Below, one piece after another: positions 25,061 to 32,307 of a DNA stretch of 64,000 bases (position 1 is the first letter of the stretch; each line of letters starts with the position of its first letter). The position numbers and the translations under genes are program-made. The notes below the pieces were generated by a model. It ran no database searches. It was not told where the DNA came from and saw only the letters and a list, made by a program, of their open reading frames with translations. The stretch spans positions 1,302,001 through 1,366,000 of the forward strand of contig NZ_CP154261.1 in the NCBI RefSeq assembly GCF_039511225.1. The letters run 5' to 3'. The stretch is from Sphingobacterium multivorum. Lineage in GTDB: Bacteria; Bacteroidota; Bacteroidia; Sphingobacteriales; Sphingobacteriaceae.

Positions 25061-25678
25061 ATGACAAAGAAAGAATCAATACAATATATCCAAAGAGTCG
25101 TCGGGGCGCATCCCGACGGCATACTTGGTAACGAGACATTGACTAAGTTTCAGTGTAATTTCGGTATACCAACTAAAGCTATGACCGCTCAATTCTTCGG
25201 CAACCTGGTACACGAAAGCGGAGATTTTTCGATAGTTATTGAGGATATGCGATACACGACAGTACGCGCTCTCCGTAACACATGGCCGTCACGCTTTACC
25301 AGTGATGCATTGGCCGAGCAATATTTACGTCAACCTGAGAAGCTTGGCAACTTCGTTTACGATAACCGAATGGGCAATGGCAAAGGTGAAGGCTATAAGT
25401 ACCGTGGACGTGGATGGATGCAGTTAACCGGAAAGGAAATGTACGCGTTATTTAGCAAATGGATTGGTGATGACTGTGTTGCTAATCCGGATCTTGTCGC
25501 TACTAAATATCCATTAGAATCTGCTGTTTTCATGTTCAATCAAAAGCGATTGTGGAACCTGGTTAAGTCAGTAAGCGATGATGATATCAAGGTGATCCGT
25601 CGCCGGGTAAATGGGGGATTGATCGGAATAGACAAAGTTATTCCATTGGTTAAGCAATTTTATAATATGATGAAGTAA
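25061..25678 (+). CDS. Endolysin, glycoside hydrolase family 19-like
   Basis: 205 residues. GNLVHESGDFSIVIEDMRYT carries the catalytic Glu 52. KYRGRGWMQLTGKEMYALF (around 113-132) is the conserved R-G-x-x-Q-L-T-G segment of GH19 chitinase/lysozyme-type endolysins. The final helix KVIRRRVNGGLIGIDK matches the N-G-G motif that lines the substrate cleft. No signal peptide, so it needs help to cross the inner membrane. It cleaves peptidoglycan at lysis. Confidence 0.92.
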   Translation: MTKKESIQYIQRVVGAHPDGILGNETLTKFQCNFGIPTKAMTAQFFGNLVHESGDFSIVIEDMRYTTVRALRNTWPSRFTSDALAEQYLRQPEKLGNFVYDNRMGNGKGEGYKYRGRGWMQLTGKEMYALFSKWIGDDCVANPDLVATKYPLESAVFMFNQKRLWNLVKSVSDDDIKVIRRRVNGGLIGIDKVIPLVKQFYNMMK

Positions 25679-25989
25679 TGGCAGAGGAAAGCAAAGACGT
25701 ATTAGACAGAAAAATTGACGGTATTGTCAAATTAGCAAAGTTGGACTCAGTTAAAGTTATGCTCATTGTGTCTGTTGCTTTCAATATTTACCAATACGTA
25801 GATAATAGGGACTTAAATTCCACTATTGTCGAAGAAGTCCGTAAACAAGTTAATCCAGCCGTTGACTCCAAAGTATCACGGGATCTGCCAAAAGCTGTTG
25901 AGAATGCCGTACAACCAATGAAAGAAGGAGTTGAACAGGGTATGCAAAAACTGGATACCGTATTGAATAAAGTAATAAACAAAGAATAG
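25678..25989 (+). CDS. Small one-pass membrane protein, possible holin
   Basis: 103 residues; starts in the stop of the endolysin gene. One membrane segment at about 25-41 (VKVMLIVSVAFNIYQYV), then a charged, probably coiled C-terminal part. Position right after the endolysin and before the spanin fits a class III-type holin or an inner-membrane lysis partner. No family-specific signature was seen. Confidence 0.6.
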   Translation: MAEESKDVLDRKIDGIVKLAKLDSVKVMLIVSVAFNIYQYVDNRDLNSTIVEEVRKQVNPAVDSKVSRDLPKAVENAVQPMKEGVEQGMQKLDTVLNKVINKE

Positions 25990-25994
25990 TCGCT

Positions 25995-26150
25995 ATGAAA
26001 AGACTTATTATGATATTGCTGTTGTTATTCGGTGTAATAGCATCAAGCTACAACCAGGGCAAGAAAAAGGCTTTGCCGCCCGAGTTCGTTGTAAAATGGA
26101 ATAATCATTTGGATAGTGTAAACGCTGTACTGGATGGGAAGATTAAGTAA
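25995..26150 (+). CDS. Small secreted protein, 51 residues
   Basis: Signal peptide-like start (MKRLIMILLLLFGVIASSYN) followed by a short basic region and an amphipathic end. No lipobox Cys. It overlaps the spanin gene by 17 bases in another frame, a nested arrangement seen in phage lysis cassettes, but the role is not clear. Confidence 0.5.
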   Translation: MKRLIMILLLLFGVIASSYNQGKKKALPPEFVVKWNNHLDSVNAVLDGKIK

Positions 26151-26760
26151 GGTTTTGGCAATGGTGGTCATAGTGGCCGCCTTTGCTTCCTGTGGTCTAT
26201 TTCGAAAGTCAACTAAGCATGTTGAAAAATCTACTTTGGAAGTGGTCAGTAAGCGCGATAGCTCTTTGTCTGAGAAAACGCAAAAAGACAGTATACAAAG
26301 AACGATTAAGACTGATCAAGGCATAACTATTACTGAAACGGAAACGACTACCATAACAAAGAAACCTGGTGGTAAATTAAACGCGTCTGTTGATTTAGAC
26401 AAATTGAAATCAGGTGAGGAGATGCTATTGAAGGATTCGGCTGGCTTCCGTATATCAGCGATATTGGATAGTGTAAATAATCGTCTTTCCATAAAGTCAG
26501 AAGCTCCATCGGAAGAAAAGACCGAAAACAAAAAGGAAAGGAAATCTGAATATAATAATAAGAAGGAGTCCAACGAAAAGAAAGGATCTGAACAGGTCCA
26601 AAAACAAGTTGCTGTAAGTCATGAACAGCGGCAAAAGGAATCGACTAAAATCGAGGATATACAAAAGGAGCCAAAAGGTTCTATGCTGATTTGGTTAGGA
26701 ATAGGCGCTTTAGTCTTCGTGATTGGATTTCTTTTTTTAAGAAAGAAAGGAGTTATTTAA
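26134..26760 (+). CDS. Single-protein spanin candidate (lipoprotein with C-terminal membrane anchor)
   Basis: 208 residues. N-terminal lipoprotein signal with Cys 20 (AFASC) would place the N-terminus in the outer membrane. A long hydrophilic region of Lys/Glu/Ser with coiled-coil character spans residues 25-180. The C-terminus is one membrane helix (SMLIWLGIGALVFVIGFLFL) followed by RKKGVI, which would lie in the inner membrane. This is the design of unimolecular spanins such as T1 gp11, which fuse the two membranes at the last step of lysis. It follows the endolysin and small membrane genes. No sequence family is named here; the call rests on topology and position. Confidence 0.7.
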   Translation: MGRLSKVLAMVVIVAAFASCGLFRKSTKHVEKSTLEVVSKRDSSLSEKTQKDSIQRTIKTDQGITITETETTTITKKPGGKLNASVDLDKLKSGEEMLLKDSAGFRISAILDSVNNRLSIKSEAPSEEKTENKKERKSEYNNKKESNEKKGSEQVQKQVAVSHEQRQKESTKIEDIQKEPKGSMLIWLGIGALVFVIGFLFLRKKGVI

Positions 26761-26764
26761 ACCT

Positions 26765-26800
26765 TTTGGAATAATATTTGTTTAATTAGTAGTAACTTTG
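26765..26800 (+). promoter_or_regulatory. Bacteroidota-type promoter, probably near-leaderless
   Basis: TTTG at 26765-26768 and TAACTTTG at 26793-26800, 24 bases apart, a spacing slightly longer than usual. The predicted start lies within a few bases of the ATG at 26809. Confidence 0.5.
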
Positions 26801-26808
26801 CGATCCTT

Positions 26809-26988
26809 ATGAATAGTTATACACATTTAGCGGAACTTTACGGTTTCCGTTGTTGGTTCAATGAAGACACAAATGAAGTCAAAGGTACCAACTGGTTTAA
26901 TGATAAAATGATTGATATCATTACCTGGATTGATGTAAAGTTTGAGATTAACGACGGGTTTTACATAAAATTAGTAGAAAGGTTATAA
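26809..26988 (+). CDS. Small phage protein, 59 residues
   Basis: Aromatic and acidic with alternating hydrophobic residues (MNSYTHLAELYGFRCWFNED at the start; Trp at 16, 29 and 40). No signal or membrane segment. It has its own promoter and lies after the lysis cassette, where phages often carry lysogenic conversion genes. Family not recognised. Confidence 0.6.
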   Translation: MNSYTHLAELYGFRCWFNEDTNEVKGTNWFNDKMIDIITWIDVKFEINDGFYIKLVERL

Positions 26989-27052
26989 CAAAAGAAGCCT
27001 ACTAACTCTAGGTCATAATTTTCGGCTTCAATTGACTTAGTTCATAAGCATA

Positions 27053-27175
27053 CTACTTCTTGACGGGTATCTTGAAGACTTTCGCTTTTTTAGGATAAAT
27101 CCTAACGCCATTCTTTACAATGTACGGGCGATAAATATACTCTTGATCTTCGTTTTTTTGAACATTACTACTCAT
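27053..27175 (-). CDS. Small basic phage protein, 40 residues
   Basis: Leftward. MSSNVQKNEDQEYIYRPYIV at the start, then a Lys-rich second half (YPKKAKVFKIPVKK). It starts just downstream of a strongly structured region (27193-27316) that contains a terminator. Short, but with a clear ATG and a composition typical of the small proteins in this region. Confidence 0.5.
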   Translation of the reverse strand: MSSNVQKNEDQEYIYRPYIVKNGVRIYPKKAKVFKIPVKK

Positions 27176-27192
27176 TTCATGAGATATTTTTA

Positions 27193-27316
27193 GTCGGGGC
27201 TGCCTTTTTCAGCCCTCTATCCCTATTTGTTTCTCCCAAAGGGAGGGGATTACTCGATGAATTCGAGATGACCTAAAAAAGCCCCGACCTTCTCGAGTGG
27301 TCGAGGCAAATTTTTT
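27193..27316. ncRNA. Structured region with mutually exclusive hairpins; possible regulatory RNA
   Basis: GTCGGGGCT (27193-27201) can pair perfectly with AGCCCCGAC (27280-27288) and enclose three smaller hairpins (GGCTG/CAGCC, CTCCC/GGGAG at 27233, CTCGA/TCGAG at 27253). The same 27281-27289 segment also pairs with GGTCGAGGC (27299-27307) to form a terminator hairpin. On the + strand this is the geometry of an attenuator (anti-terminator first, terminator second). On the - strand it is the terminator of the leftward genes or the leader of the 40-residue gene. Which strand is transcribed is unknown. A tRNA cloverleaf does not fit. Confidence 0.45.
27275..27316. terminator. Bidirectional intrinsic terminator
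   Basis: A nine-base-pair stem (27281-27289 with 27299-27307, one G-U pair) with T runs on both strands (A run 27275-27280; T run 27311-27316). It would stop rightward lysis transcripts and leftward accessory transcripts. The 187 bases from here to 27503 are AT-rich with no convincing gene. Confidence 0.75.
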
Positions 27317-27503
27317 CTTCACATGGCTTTCTCACATTTTTAATTGTAAAATAATTAATTGTTTAAAAGACTCGTGAAATAGTATTTGATGTAATGTTCA
27401 GTGCCAAATATATAAAGTTTTATACAAACAAAAAAATAATAGCAATTTTCATTTCAAAAATGAGAATGCAAAAACAAATTAATATTAAGAATATCGGCCT
27501 TTC

Positions 27504-27728
27504 CTATTCCTCCCATCCCAATTCTTCAAGAAATATTGTGAGCTCATCTGTTGTTAGCCAGCTATCGTTATTACAAAGCATTACCCATTGGTCTCCTCTA
27601 TAAGCAATAGACATGATAAAAAATTTGTTGATAAGAACCTGAATTGATCCACCACCATGCAATACTGATGCCTGAACAACTTGCTTTTGACCGTCTACCT
27701 CGCATTCGAATGTCACAAACTTTTTCAT
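27504..27728 (-). CDS. Hypothetical phage protein, 74 residues
   Basis: Leftward, last gene of a two-gene unit; overlaps the gene before it by ATGA. Beta-rich start (MKKFVTFECEVDGQKQVVQA) and acidic helical end (TTDELTIFLEELGWEE). Not recognised. The opposite-strand frame over its 3' half is not credible. Confidence 0.65.
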   Translation of the reverse strand: MKKFVTFECEVDGQKQVVQASVLHGGGSIQVLINKFFIMSIAYRGDQWVMLCNNDSWLTTDELTIFLEELGWEE

Positions 27729-28192
27729 CGAATATCATCCTTTATCCACTTTAATTCACCCCGTTGGATCATGCCTATGTATTTTTGGATATGATCATCG
27801 GTCAATAAGCGTTCGTCCTCAATATGATAGTCGAAAGCCTTTGAAAATTTATCATAATCGATACTGCCAACATAGGCGTTATTGAGATAGATATGCCAAA
27901 GGCTATATTTCTTCGCGCGAACTTCGACTACCTGGCGCTTACCTTGGTGGTAGAATAGCTCAGGCACATCGTTATCAAACCTGATAATTAAAGCGTCAAT
28001 ACAAGCTTCTTTTATATCTTCGGCAAGTTCGCCATAGGCCAATTCCCAAAACCCTTGAGACTTCCTGAAAACGTAAAAAGTATGACCGTTTTTGTTATAA
28101 AGGTAGTAGTCCTTCATGCCCATACTTTTATCCTGTATGCTTATCTGAACATACAAAACACGATTTCGGCAAAAGACTTCAAGAGGTTTCAT
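27725..28192 (-). CDS. Hypothetical phage protein, 155 residues
   Basis: Leftward. Mixed alpha/beta with many aromatic residues: KPLEVFCRNRVLYVQIS at the start, FWELAYGELAEDIKE in the middle, and a C-terminal acidic segment with DERLLTDDHIQKYIG. Not recognised. Coupled to the 74-residue gene downstream; it diverges from the gene at 28250 across a 57-base AT-rich control region. Confidence 0.7.
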   Translation of the reverse strand: MKPLEVFCRNRVLYVQISIQDKSMGMKDYYLYNKNGHTFYVFRKSQGFWELAYGELAEDIKEACIDALIIRFDNDVPELFYHQGKRQVVEVRAKKYSLWHIYLNNAYVGSIDYDKFSKAFDYHIEDERLLTDDHIQKYIGMIQRGELKWIKDDIR

Positions 28193-28249
28193 AATGTAAA
28201 ATTACTAACATTATTAGCAAAATATCAAGATAAATTTTAAATTTGATTT

Positions 28250-28435
28250 ATGAAACTAAGCAAACAACCCCCTGAAGGATATGTAAATCATGTCAGAGAA
28301 TCGGCCTTACTTGGCGCTCAAAATGTTGGCATAGAGACTGGCGCAAAGATATTGGAGGATGGATTAAAAGCGTGGCCAGACGAACTGGATGCCGCGATAA
28401 AATGGGTGGTAATGGAAAGGAAGAAACTTAAATAG
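28250..28435 (+). CDS. Hypothetical phage protein, 61 residues
   Basis: Rightward singleton. KQPPEGYVNHVRESALLGAQ then a helical, acidic-to-basic remainder ending in KWVVMERKKLK. TAAATTTG ends four bases before the ATG, suggesting a leaderless transcript. Its 3' end overlaps the converging SRAP gene by 8 bases. Confidence 0.6.
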   Translation: MKLSKQPPEGYVNHVRESALLGAQNVGIETGAKILEDGLKAWPDELDAAIKWVVMERKKLK

Positions 28436-29114
28436 CGTCTTGGATATCGGGACGATTGGTATCACCTTTGGCTCCGGTTACACGGAAAACTTTGTGTGCT
28501 CCAAGTTCGCCTTCATAGGGGATCATGAGCTGTTGAATATCTTCTTTTTTGGTAGCGTTTAGCCAAGCATCCCTATTGGATGGAGGTATGATCAAAGGCA
28601 TACGCTTTTTCTCATTGTGTATTTCTTCCAATAGAGGATTGGCAGCCGTAGTGATAACGGAGAAAGTCGGGTATACGTTGTTAGTTTCGTAGTCCTTGAA
28701 ATTAGCATAGACAACACCGATAGTGAAAATTTCCTTAGTTGGTGTGTATATGTAGTAATTTTCAGTGTCCTTTTGCCCAGCGACTTTATGGGGTTCGTAA
28801 AAACCATTCACGTAGAGAAGTCCACGCGTTTTGAGTATGGAATTCTTATATGATGCTTTCTCAAAGATTGATTCCGATTCAGCATTTAATGTATTAGCAT
28901 ATTTGGCAGCATCTTGTTCGGTCTTTACCCAAAAAGGAATAAGCTTCCATCGGGCAGGCACCACACTATCTTGGTCCTCATTTAGAGTAACAGGAAGGTA
29001 TGGACGAGTAAATCCGCTGACATGAAAGATTTCTTCATTTTGATAATGAACATTCTTGCCTTGTAAAGCGTCTACTAGTTGCTTAGTGCTTGGAGTGGAA
29101 GTATGATAACACAT
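28428..29114 (-). CDS. SRAP-domain protein (HMCES/YedK family)
   Basis: 228 residues. Starts Met-Cys, so Cys 2 becomes the N-terminal catalytic residue after Met removal. Other family positions are visible: NAESE with Asn 77, GFYEP with Glu 107, and EEIHNEKKRMPLII with His 166. The family forms a covalent link with abasic sites in single-stranded DNA and shields them from cleavage. It usually sits in host genomes near SOS genes; here it lies inside a prophage accessory region. It may guard replicating phage DNA or tolerate modified bases. All key residues are present. Confidence 0.93.
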   Translation of the reverse strand: MCYHTSTPSTKQLVDALQGKNVHYQNEEIFHVSGFTRPYLPVTLNEDQDSVVPARWKLIPFWVKTEQDAAKYANTLNAESESIFEKASYKNSILKTRGLLYVNGFYEPHKVAGQKDTENYYIYTPTKEIFTIGVVYANFKDYETNNVYPTFSVITTAANPLLEEIHNEKKRMPLIIPPSNRDAWLNATKKEDIQQLMIPYEGELGAHKVFRVTGAKGDTNRPDIQDAI

Positions 29115-29147
29115 ATTTGATTATATTTACTTAAAAGTACAAATAAA

Positions 29148-29423
29148 ATGCGATTTGCAAAGCTAAATCATTCAGTACTGAAAGAGCTTCAGAGCATGGG
29201 GTATAATGTTCTTATTGCTCCATCTAATTGTGAGGATAGCGAAAATATAACATGGAAGGCCATAACAGTGCCGAATGTTTTTGAATGGTTGGTCGCTTTA
29301 GATTGTGAAGGCATTACAGCTGTCCCGTTTGAAGAACCAAATATCCTGGTCATTCAGGATGCTTTGAATAATATTAAGGAAGAAGACCTAAAAGGAAGCG
29401 TTTTTATAGAGGAAAAATTATGA
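29148..29423 (+). CDS. Hypothetical phage protein, 91 residues
   Basis: Divergent from the SRAP gene across 33 bases. FAKLNHSVLKELQSMGYNVL, then NITWKAITVPNVFEWLVA, and a long acidic end. No family recognised. Overlaps the next gene by ATGA and forms a two-gene unit with it. Confidence 0.65.
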   Translation: MRFAKLNHSVLKELQSMGYNVLIAPSNCEDSENITWKAITVPNVFEWLVALDCEGITAVPFEEPNILVIQDALNNIKEEDLKGSVFIEEKL

Positions 29424-29842
29424 AGACATTACAACAATATTATAACGAAGTAGGTGAGTATGGCCGAAAGCTATATTTGAGAAATGAAGCTATCCGCACT
29501 GGTAAGTGGGATATGTATGAATCTACGGTAATGGAAGAGTTTCCAGATATTGCAGACGCCGAATTGGAGGAATCGCGCGAATTGGCTAAGAGAATAAAAG
29601 AGATGTCAAAGGAGGAGTTTCGGGAATGGGTAACCAAGAACCGTGTCAATGTGATCACTTCAGATCTTTATATTTTAGATGAGGGAACGATATTGAGGGG
29701 TTCGATGGTACCTGTGGGGGACTTGTCGGTTATACTCGGCGATGGATTGGAGGATATAATTGAATGCAATGTTTCACCGATGGATGTGCTTAACTTAACT
29801 GATCACGTGGTTTATTGGGTTGATCCAATAGTAAAAGCCTAG
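29420..29842 (+). CDS. Hypothetical phage protein, 140 residues
   Basis: The N-terminal 75 residues are highly charged and helical (GRKLYLRNEAIRTGKWDMYE, then LEESRELAKRIKEMSKEEFR); the rest is a compact, probably beta-rich unit (LYILDEGTILRGSMVPVGDL). Not recognised. A nine-base-pair hairpin overlaps the stop codon. Confidence 0.7.
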   Translation: MKTLQQYYNEVGEYGRKLYLRNEAIRTGKWDMYESTVMEEFPDIADAELEESRELAKRIKEMSKEEFREWVTKNRVNVITSDLYILDEGTILRGSMVPVGDLSVILGDGLEDIIECNVSPMDVLNLTDHVVYWVDPIVKA

Positions 29843-29859
29843 ATTGTTAGTCTAGGCTT
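29835..29859 (+). terminator. Hairpin at the end of the two-gene unit
   Basis: AAGCCTAGA (29835-29843), TTGTTAG loop, TCTAGGCTT (29851-29859) is a perfect nine-base-pair stem that includes the stop codon. No strong T run follows on the + strand, so termination may depend on context. Confidence 0.6.
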
Positions 29860-29925
29860 AAGTACCCTATCAGAAAAGCATCTTTTATATTTTGTATCTT
29901 TAGGGCATACTAATTAAGAAATTAT

Positions 29926-30123
29926 ATGATAAATAACAATGATGAAAATCAAGGGTCTTGCTTAGAGCAACACTCTTTGAAAGACGGGCGAGTCTTAGAA
30001 GTTAAGTCTTTCGGTAGTAGTAAAAAATTTCCTTTCCAAGAGGATATTAGGTATTATTTGGATGGTGATCAAATTTCAGGATTATCAGAATTCATGGAAT
30101 TAATGAAACTTGTAAAGCCCTAG
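29926..30123 (+). CDS. Hypothetical phage protein, 65 residues
   Basis: Polar start (MINNNDENQGSCLEQHSLKD) then a mixed strand/helix segment ending in FMELMKLVKP. Not recognised. It converges with the leftward HNH gene and their ends overlap by 4 bases. Confidence 0.6.
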   Translation: MINNNDENQGSCLEQHSLKDGRVLEVKSFGSSKKFPFQEDIRYYLDGDQISGLSEFMELMKLVKP

Positions 30124-30479
30124 TCAACCTCCTCAAAGTAAAACCTAACTTCAACCTGTTTTTCCTCTAAAAGCCCATACTTTTTGGCAAACCTGTATTG
30201 AGTGCTATCCCTATTTAATGAGCGGATAAAGCCTGCTATTGTCTTGCGGAAGCTTTCAAGTGATAAGCTGCCTTTTATGGTATTGCAACTTGGGCAGGCT
30301 GGGGCTAGGTTTTCAAATGTATCGCGTTCGGGGTATTGGCATCCACCGTTTACCCAATCGCGAACTATCGGTTGAATGTGATCCGCACACCAGCGTTCAC
30401 CGAGTTCACATCCGCAATAAGTGCAGCGCCCCGAATACTTTAGTCGGAGCGCTTCTCTTTGGGGTTTGGAGAGTTTCAT
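30120..30479 (-). CDS. HNH endonuclease
   Basis: 119 residues. RCTYCGCELGERWCADHIQP provides the first C-x2-C and the catalytic D-H pair; NLAPACPSCNTIKGS gives the second C-x2-C and the final Asn/Lys of the HNH motif, so both zinc knuckles and the beta-beta-alpha metal core are intact. HNH proteins in phages often assist terminase cleavage or act as free-standing nicking enzymes; this one is far from the terminase and lies at the 3' end of a leftward string of small genes. Start overlaps the previous stop by ATGA. Confidence 0.9.
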   Translation of the reverse strand: MKLSKPQREALRLKYSGRCTYCGCELGERWCADHIQPIVRDWVNGGCQYPERDTFENLAPACPSCNTIKGSLSLESFRKTIAGFIRSLNRDSTQYRFAKKYGLLEEKQVEVRFYFEEVD

Positions 30480-30613
30480 AAATGTCGCCTAATTTTATTT
30501 CTCAGCAGCCTAATACCTATTTCTAAACGTTGCTGACGCTGTATTTTAAGGCATCGTTTAAGCTCATCCGCCAAAGAGGTAATTTTAAGTTTTACATATT
30601 CGTCTGTTCTCAT
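30476..30613 (-). CDS. Small basic helical phage protein, 45 residues
   Basis: The ATG at 30613 is chosen because it follows the previous stop directly; an in-frame extension upstream overlaps that gene. MRTDEYVKLKITSLADELKR then an Arg/Lys/Gln-rich helix. Probably DNA- or RNA-contacting; not recognised. Confidence 0.5.
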   Translation of the reverse strand: MRTDEYVKLKITSLADELKRCLKIQRQQRLEIGIRLLRNKIRRHL

Positions 30614-30614
30614 A

Positions 30615-30803
30615 TCATGTCTTGCTATTCTTTTCTTTAACCCATATTGTCCAATCAAAACCGAATAATCCTAAAGTCAATAAAAATGTATCAGTAGATA
30701 CCCATCTCTGCTGAATACCTAATATTATCCAATTGTCAGAGCGATGAAACTTCCTTTTTGACCATCTACAGTTGAAGTAGGAATGGTAATACCGGTATTT
30801 CAT
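30615..30803 (-). CDS. Small aromatic protein with one hydrophobic segment, 62 residues
   Basis: The ATG at 30803 overlaps the previous stop by ATGA. MKYRYYHSYFNCRWSKRKFH is basic and aromatic; TDTFLLTLGLFGFDWTIWV near the C-terminus is hydrophobic and may enter the membrane. Not recognised. Confidence 0.55.
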   Translation of the reverse strand: MKYRYYHSYFNCRWSKRKFHRSDNWIILGIQQRWVSTDTFLLTLGLFGFDWTIWVKEKNSKT

Positions 30804-30997
30804 AAACAATCCTCGCTAAGAATTAATACCTTATTCCTTGCCAAAGTTTCACCGTCGGGATCTTCTTTAAAATTGATTTCCTCAACTCTTGCATCGTTTA
30901 CAGGTGCAAATTGAAATCCTGTTTCTCCTTCTTCGATAAACACATCCATGTGGTCAGGAAGATCGGCAATAGCCTGCTTTAATTGTTTTATTGTCAT
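30800..30997 (-). CDS. Hypothetical phage protein, 65 residues
   Basis: MTIKQLKQAIADLPDHMDVF, then an acidic middle (EEGETGFQFAPVNDARVEEI) and a strand-like end (NKVLILSEDCL). The L-x-D-L-P-D-x-M-x-V start resembles small conserved Bacteroidota phage proteins of unknown role. Overlaps both neighbours. Confidence 0.65.
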   Translation of the reverse strand: MTIKQLKQAIADLPDHMDVFIEEGETGFQFAPVNDARVEEINFKEDPDGETLARNKVLILSEDCL

Positions 30998-31320
30998 AGC
31001 TTTGGTATGTTACTTTCTGATAGAATTGATCTTTTGTCAATTTGAATATTGTCAGCGCCTTGTTGATGATGCTTTGTGGGTGTGTCAGTTTTGAAGTGGC
31101 CACAATGGTATTTCATTGTTGCATTCTCCGCTGCATTCCTTAATGCTTCTTTGGCTACTTCGATGGCGAAGCGTTTTCCTATTTCAGTGTAGTGTCGCTC
31201 AATCTTAATTGCTGATTCCAGTTTAGAACACCCAATTGACATATCGAATATTGCAGATTCAGGGTTTTTAAATCCTAATTCTATGAAATACTCATTTCTA
31301 ACATCTTCGAAATTTTTCAT
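30994..31320 (-). CDS. Hypothetical phage protein, 108 residues
   Basis: Mostly helical: FEDVRNEYFIELGFKNPES, then RFAIEVAKEALRNAAENATM, with a His-rich, polar end (HCGHFKTDTPTKHHQQGADN) that could bind metal. Not recognised. Overlaps the next gene by ATGA. Confidence 0.6.
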   Translation of the reverse strand: MKNFEDVRNEYFIELGFKNPESAIFDMSIGCSKLESAIKIERHYTEIGKRFAIEVAKEALRNAAENATMKYHCGHFKTDTPTKHHQQGADNIQIDKRSILSESNIPKL

Positions 31321-31321
31321 A

Positions 31322-31591
31322 TTAAACCTCCATGTAATTTTCGTTCATATAACTTTCATCAACAGGCCAAAAGTGCCAGCCTAATTGCTCAGTAAACCCC
31401 TTTAGAATAAACTTACCTGTATGAACAATTTGGGTTCCTTCTCCTGACTCAGGTGTTTTAAGTAATATTGATCCGTCGGGACCTTCTTTACCAGCTCCTG
31501 AAAGCCATTCCATAACATCTTTTCTATTAAATTCTGTAAGCTGAATACCATCTAATGGTTTATTGCTTTTCTTTATAAATTGCTTGATCAT
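31322..31591 (-). CDS. Hypothetical phage protein, 89 residues
   Basis: The ATG at 31591 is preferred: it has a purine-rich site (GAAAAGAAG) before it, while the longer in-frame form runs into the upstream gene and is low-complexity. FNRKDVMEWLSGAGKEG, then a beta-rich second half (GSILLKTPESGEGTQIVHTG). Not recognised. Confidence 0.6.
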   Translation of the reverse strand: MIKQFIKKSNKPLDGIQLTEFNRKDVMEWLSGAGKEGPDGSILLKTPESGEGTQIVHTGKFILKGFTEQLGWHFWPVDESYMNENYMEV

Positions 31592-31629
31592 CTTCTTTTC
31601 TTTTATCCCCCGATTAGAAGGGGAGGGGT

Positions 31630-31821
31630 TTAAAACTCTAGTTTTAGTTGATTGTCTTTGTATACCTGTATTTCTGTTTTGCATCTTATTAAATCCCTAA
31701 ATACAATGTCTGTACACCAGTGACCACATTCGAACCGGAAAATAAAACCTTTGACAGACACTAGTTTAAATCGTGATCCGGTGTTTGGGTATCTATAATA
31801 TTCGCCGATGTGATAGTTCAT
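31630..31821 (-). CDS. Hypothetical phage protein, 63 residues
   Basis: MNYHIGEYYRYPNTGSRFKL, a Phe/Arg-rich middle with one C-G-H-W-C segment, and a Lys-rich end. The small beta-rich composition suggests a compact domain. Not recognised. Confidence 0.6.
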   Translation of the reverse strand: MNYHIGEYYRYPNTGSRFKLVSVKGFIFRFECGHWCTDIVFRDLIRCKTEIQVYKDNQLKLEF

Positions 31822-31835
31822 TCCCTTTCTCCTTT

Positions 31836-32090
31836 CTAAAACATTGATACTTGCGCATAAGGCAATTCAGTACTGCGAAGGAAAACAACTTCAATGGGGC
31901 GCTTCACCTCAATAGCATAAACCATACATCGCTCTACCGTTTTCAATCTATCTGCTTGATCGGAGTTGATTTTATAAGTCCTTCCTTCACTTTTCAAAAG
32001 GCAATATGTCTTTTTAGCCTTATCTGTTTTGGAATAAAACCTGTCGCCATTATTCAGCGATAGGATATTTGTAACCTCAAACTTTTTCAT
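31836..32090 (-). CDS. Hypothetical phage protein, 84 residues
   Basis: KKFEVTNILSLNNGDRFYSK then a strand-rich remainder (RPIEVVFLRSTELPYAQV). The repeated strand-turn pattern suggests a small beta-barrel. Not recognised. Overlaps the upstream gene by ATGA. Confidence 0.6.
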   Translation of the reverse strand: MKKFEVTNILSLNNGDRFYSKTDKAKKTYCLLKSEGRTYKINSDQADRLKTVERCMVYAIEVKRPIEVVFLRSTELPYAQVSMF

Positions 32091-32293
32091 TGTATTATGT
32101 ATTGAAGGTTGTAACCGAATACATCCCGGAGCTCGAAAAGATAAAGTTTCTTTTCATCGTCCAGACTGTTAATTATTTCATCTGAAATTTGCACAAGTCG
32201 CTTTCTGACGAGAATTTCTATACTTCCTTTTAACTGCTTATGCAGAAAATAGCGACGATTATTTCTTGTTGTTCTTTTGATTAATGTATTCAT
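32087..32293 (-). CDS. Small basic phage protein, 68 residues
   Basis: Starts MNTLIKRTTRNNRRYFLHKQ, strongly basic, followed by a helix-rich acidic half (SDEIINSLDDEKKLYLFELR). Possibly nucleic-acid binding; not recognised. Confidence 0.6.
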   Translation of the reverse strand: MNTLIKRTTRNNRRYFLHKQLKGSIEILVRKRLVQISDEIINSLDDEKKLYLFELRDVFGYNLQYIIQ

Positions 32294-32307
32294 CGTTTTT
32301 CTCCTTT

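Noticed and set aside
27193..27316. tRNA cloverleaf
   Set aside because: Stems are the wrong lengths and spacing; no T-arm next to the closing stem and no anticodon arm of seven bases.
27394..27603. Rightward 69-residue frame
   Set aside because: Second half is antisense to the 27504 gene; first half is AT-rich low complexity.
31592..31684. N-terminal extension of the 89-residue gene
   Set aside because: Overlaps the upstream gene, is polar low-complexity, and the ATG at 31591 has a better site before it.
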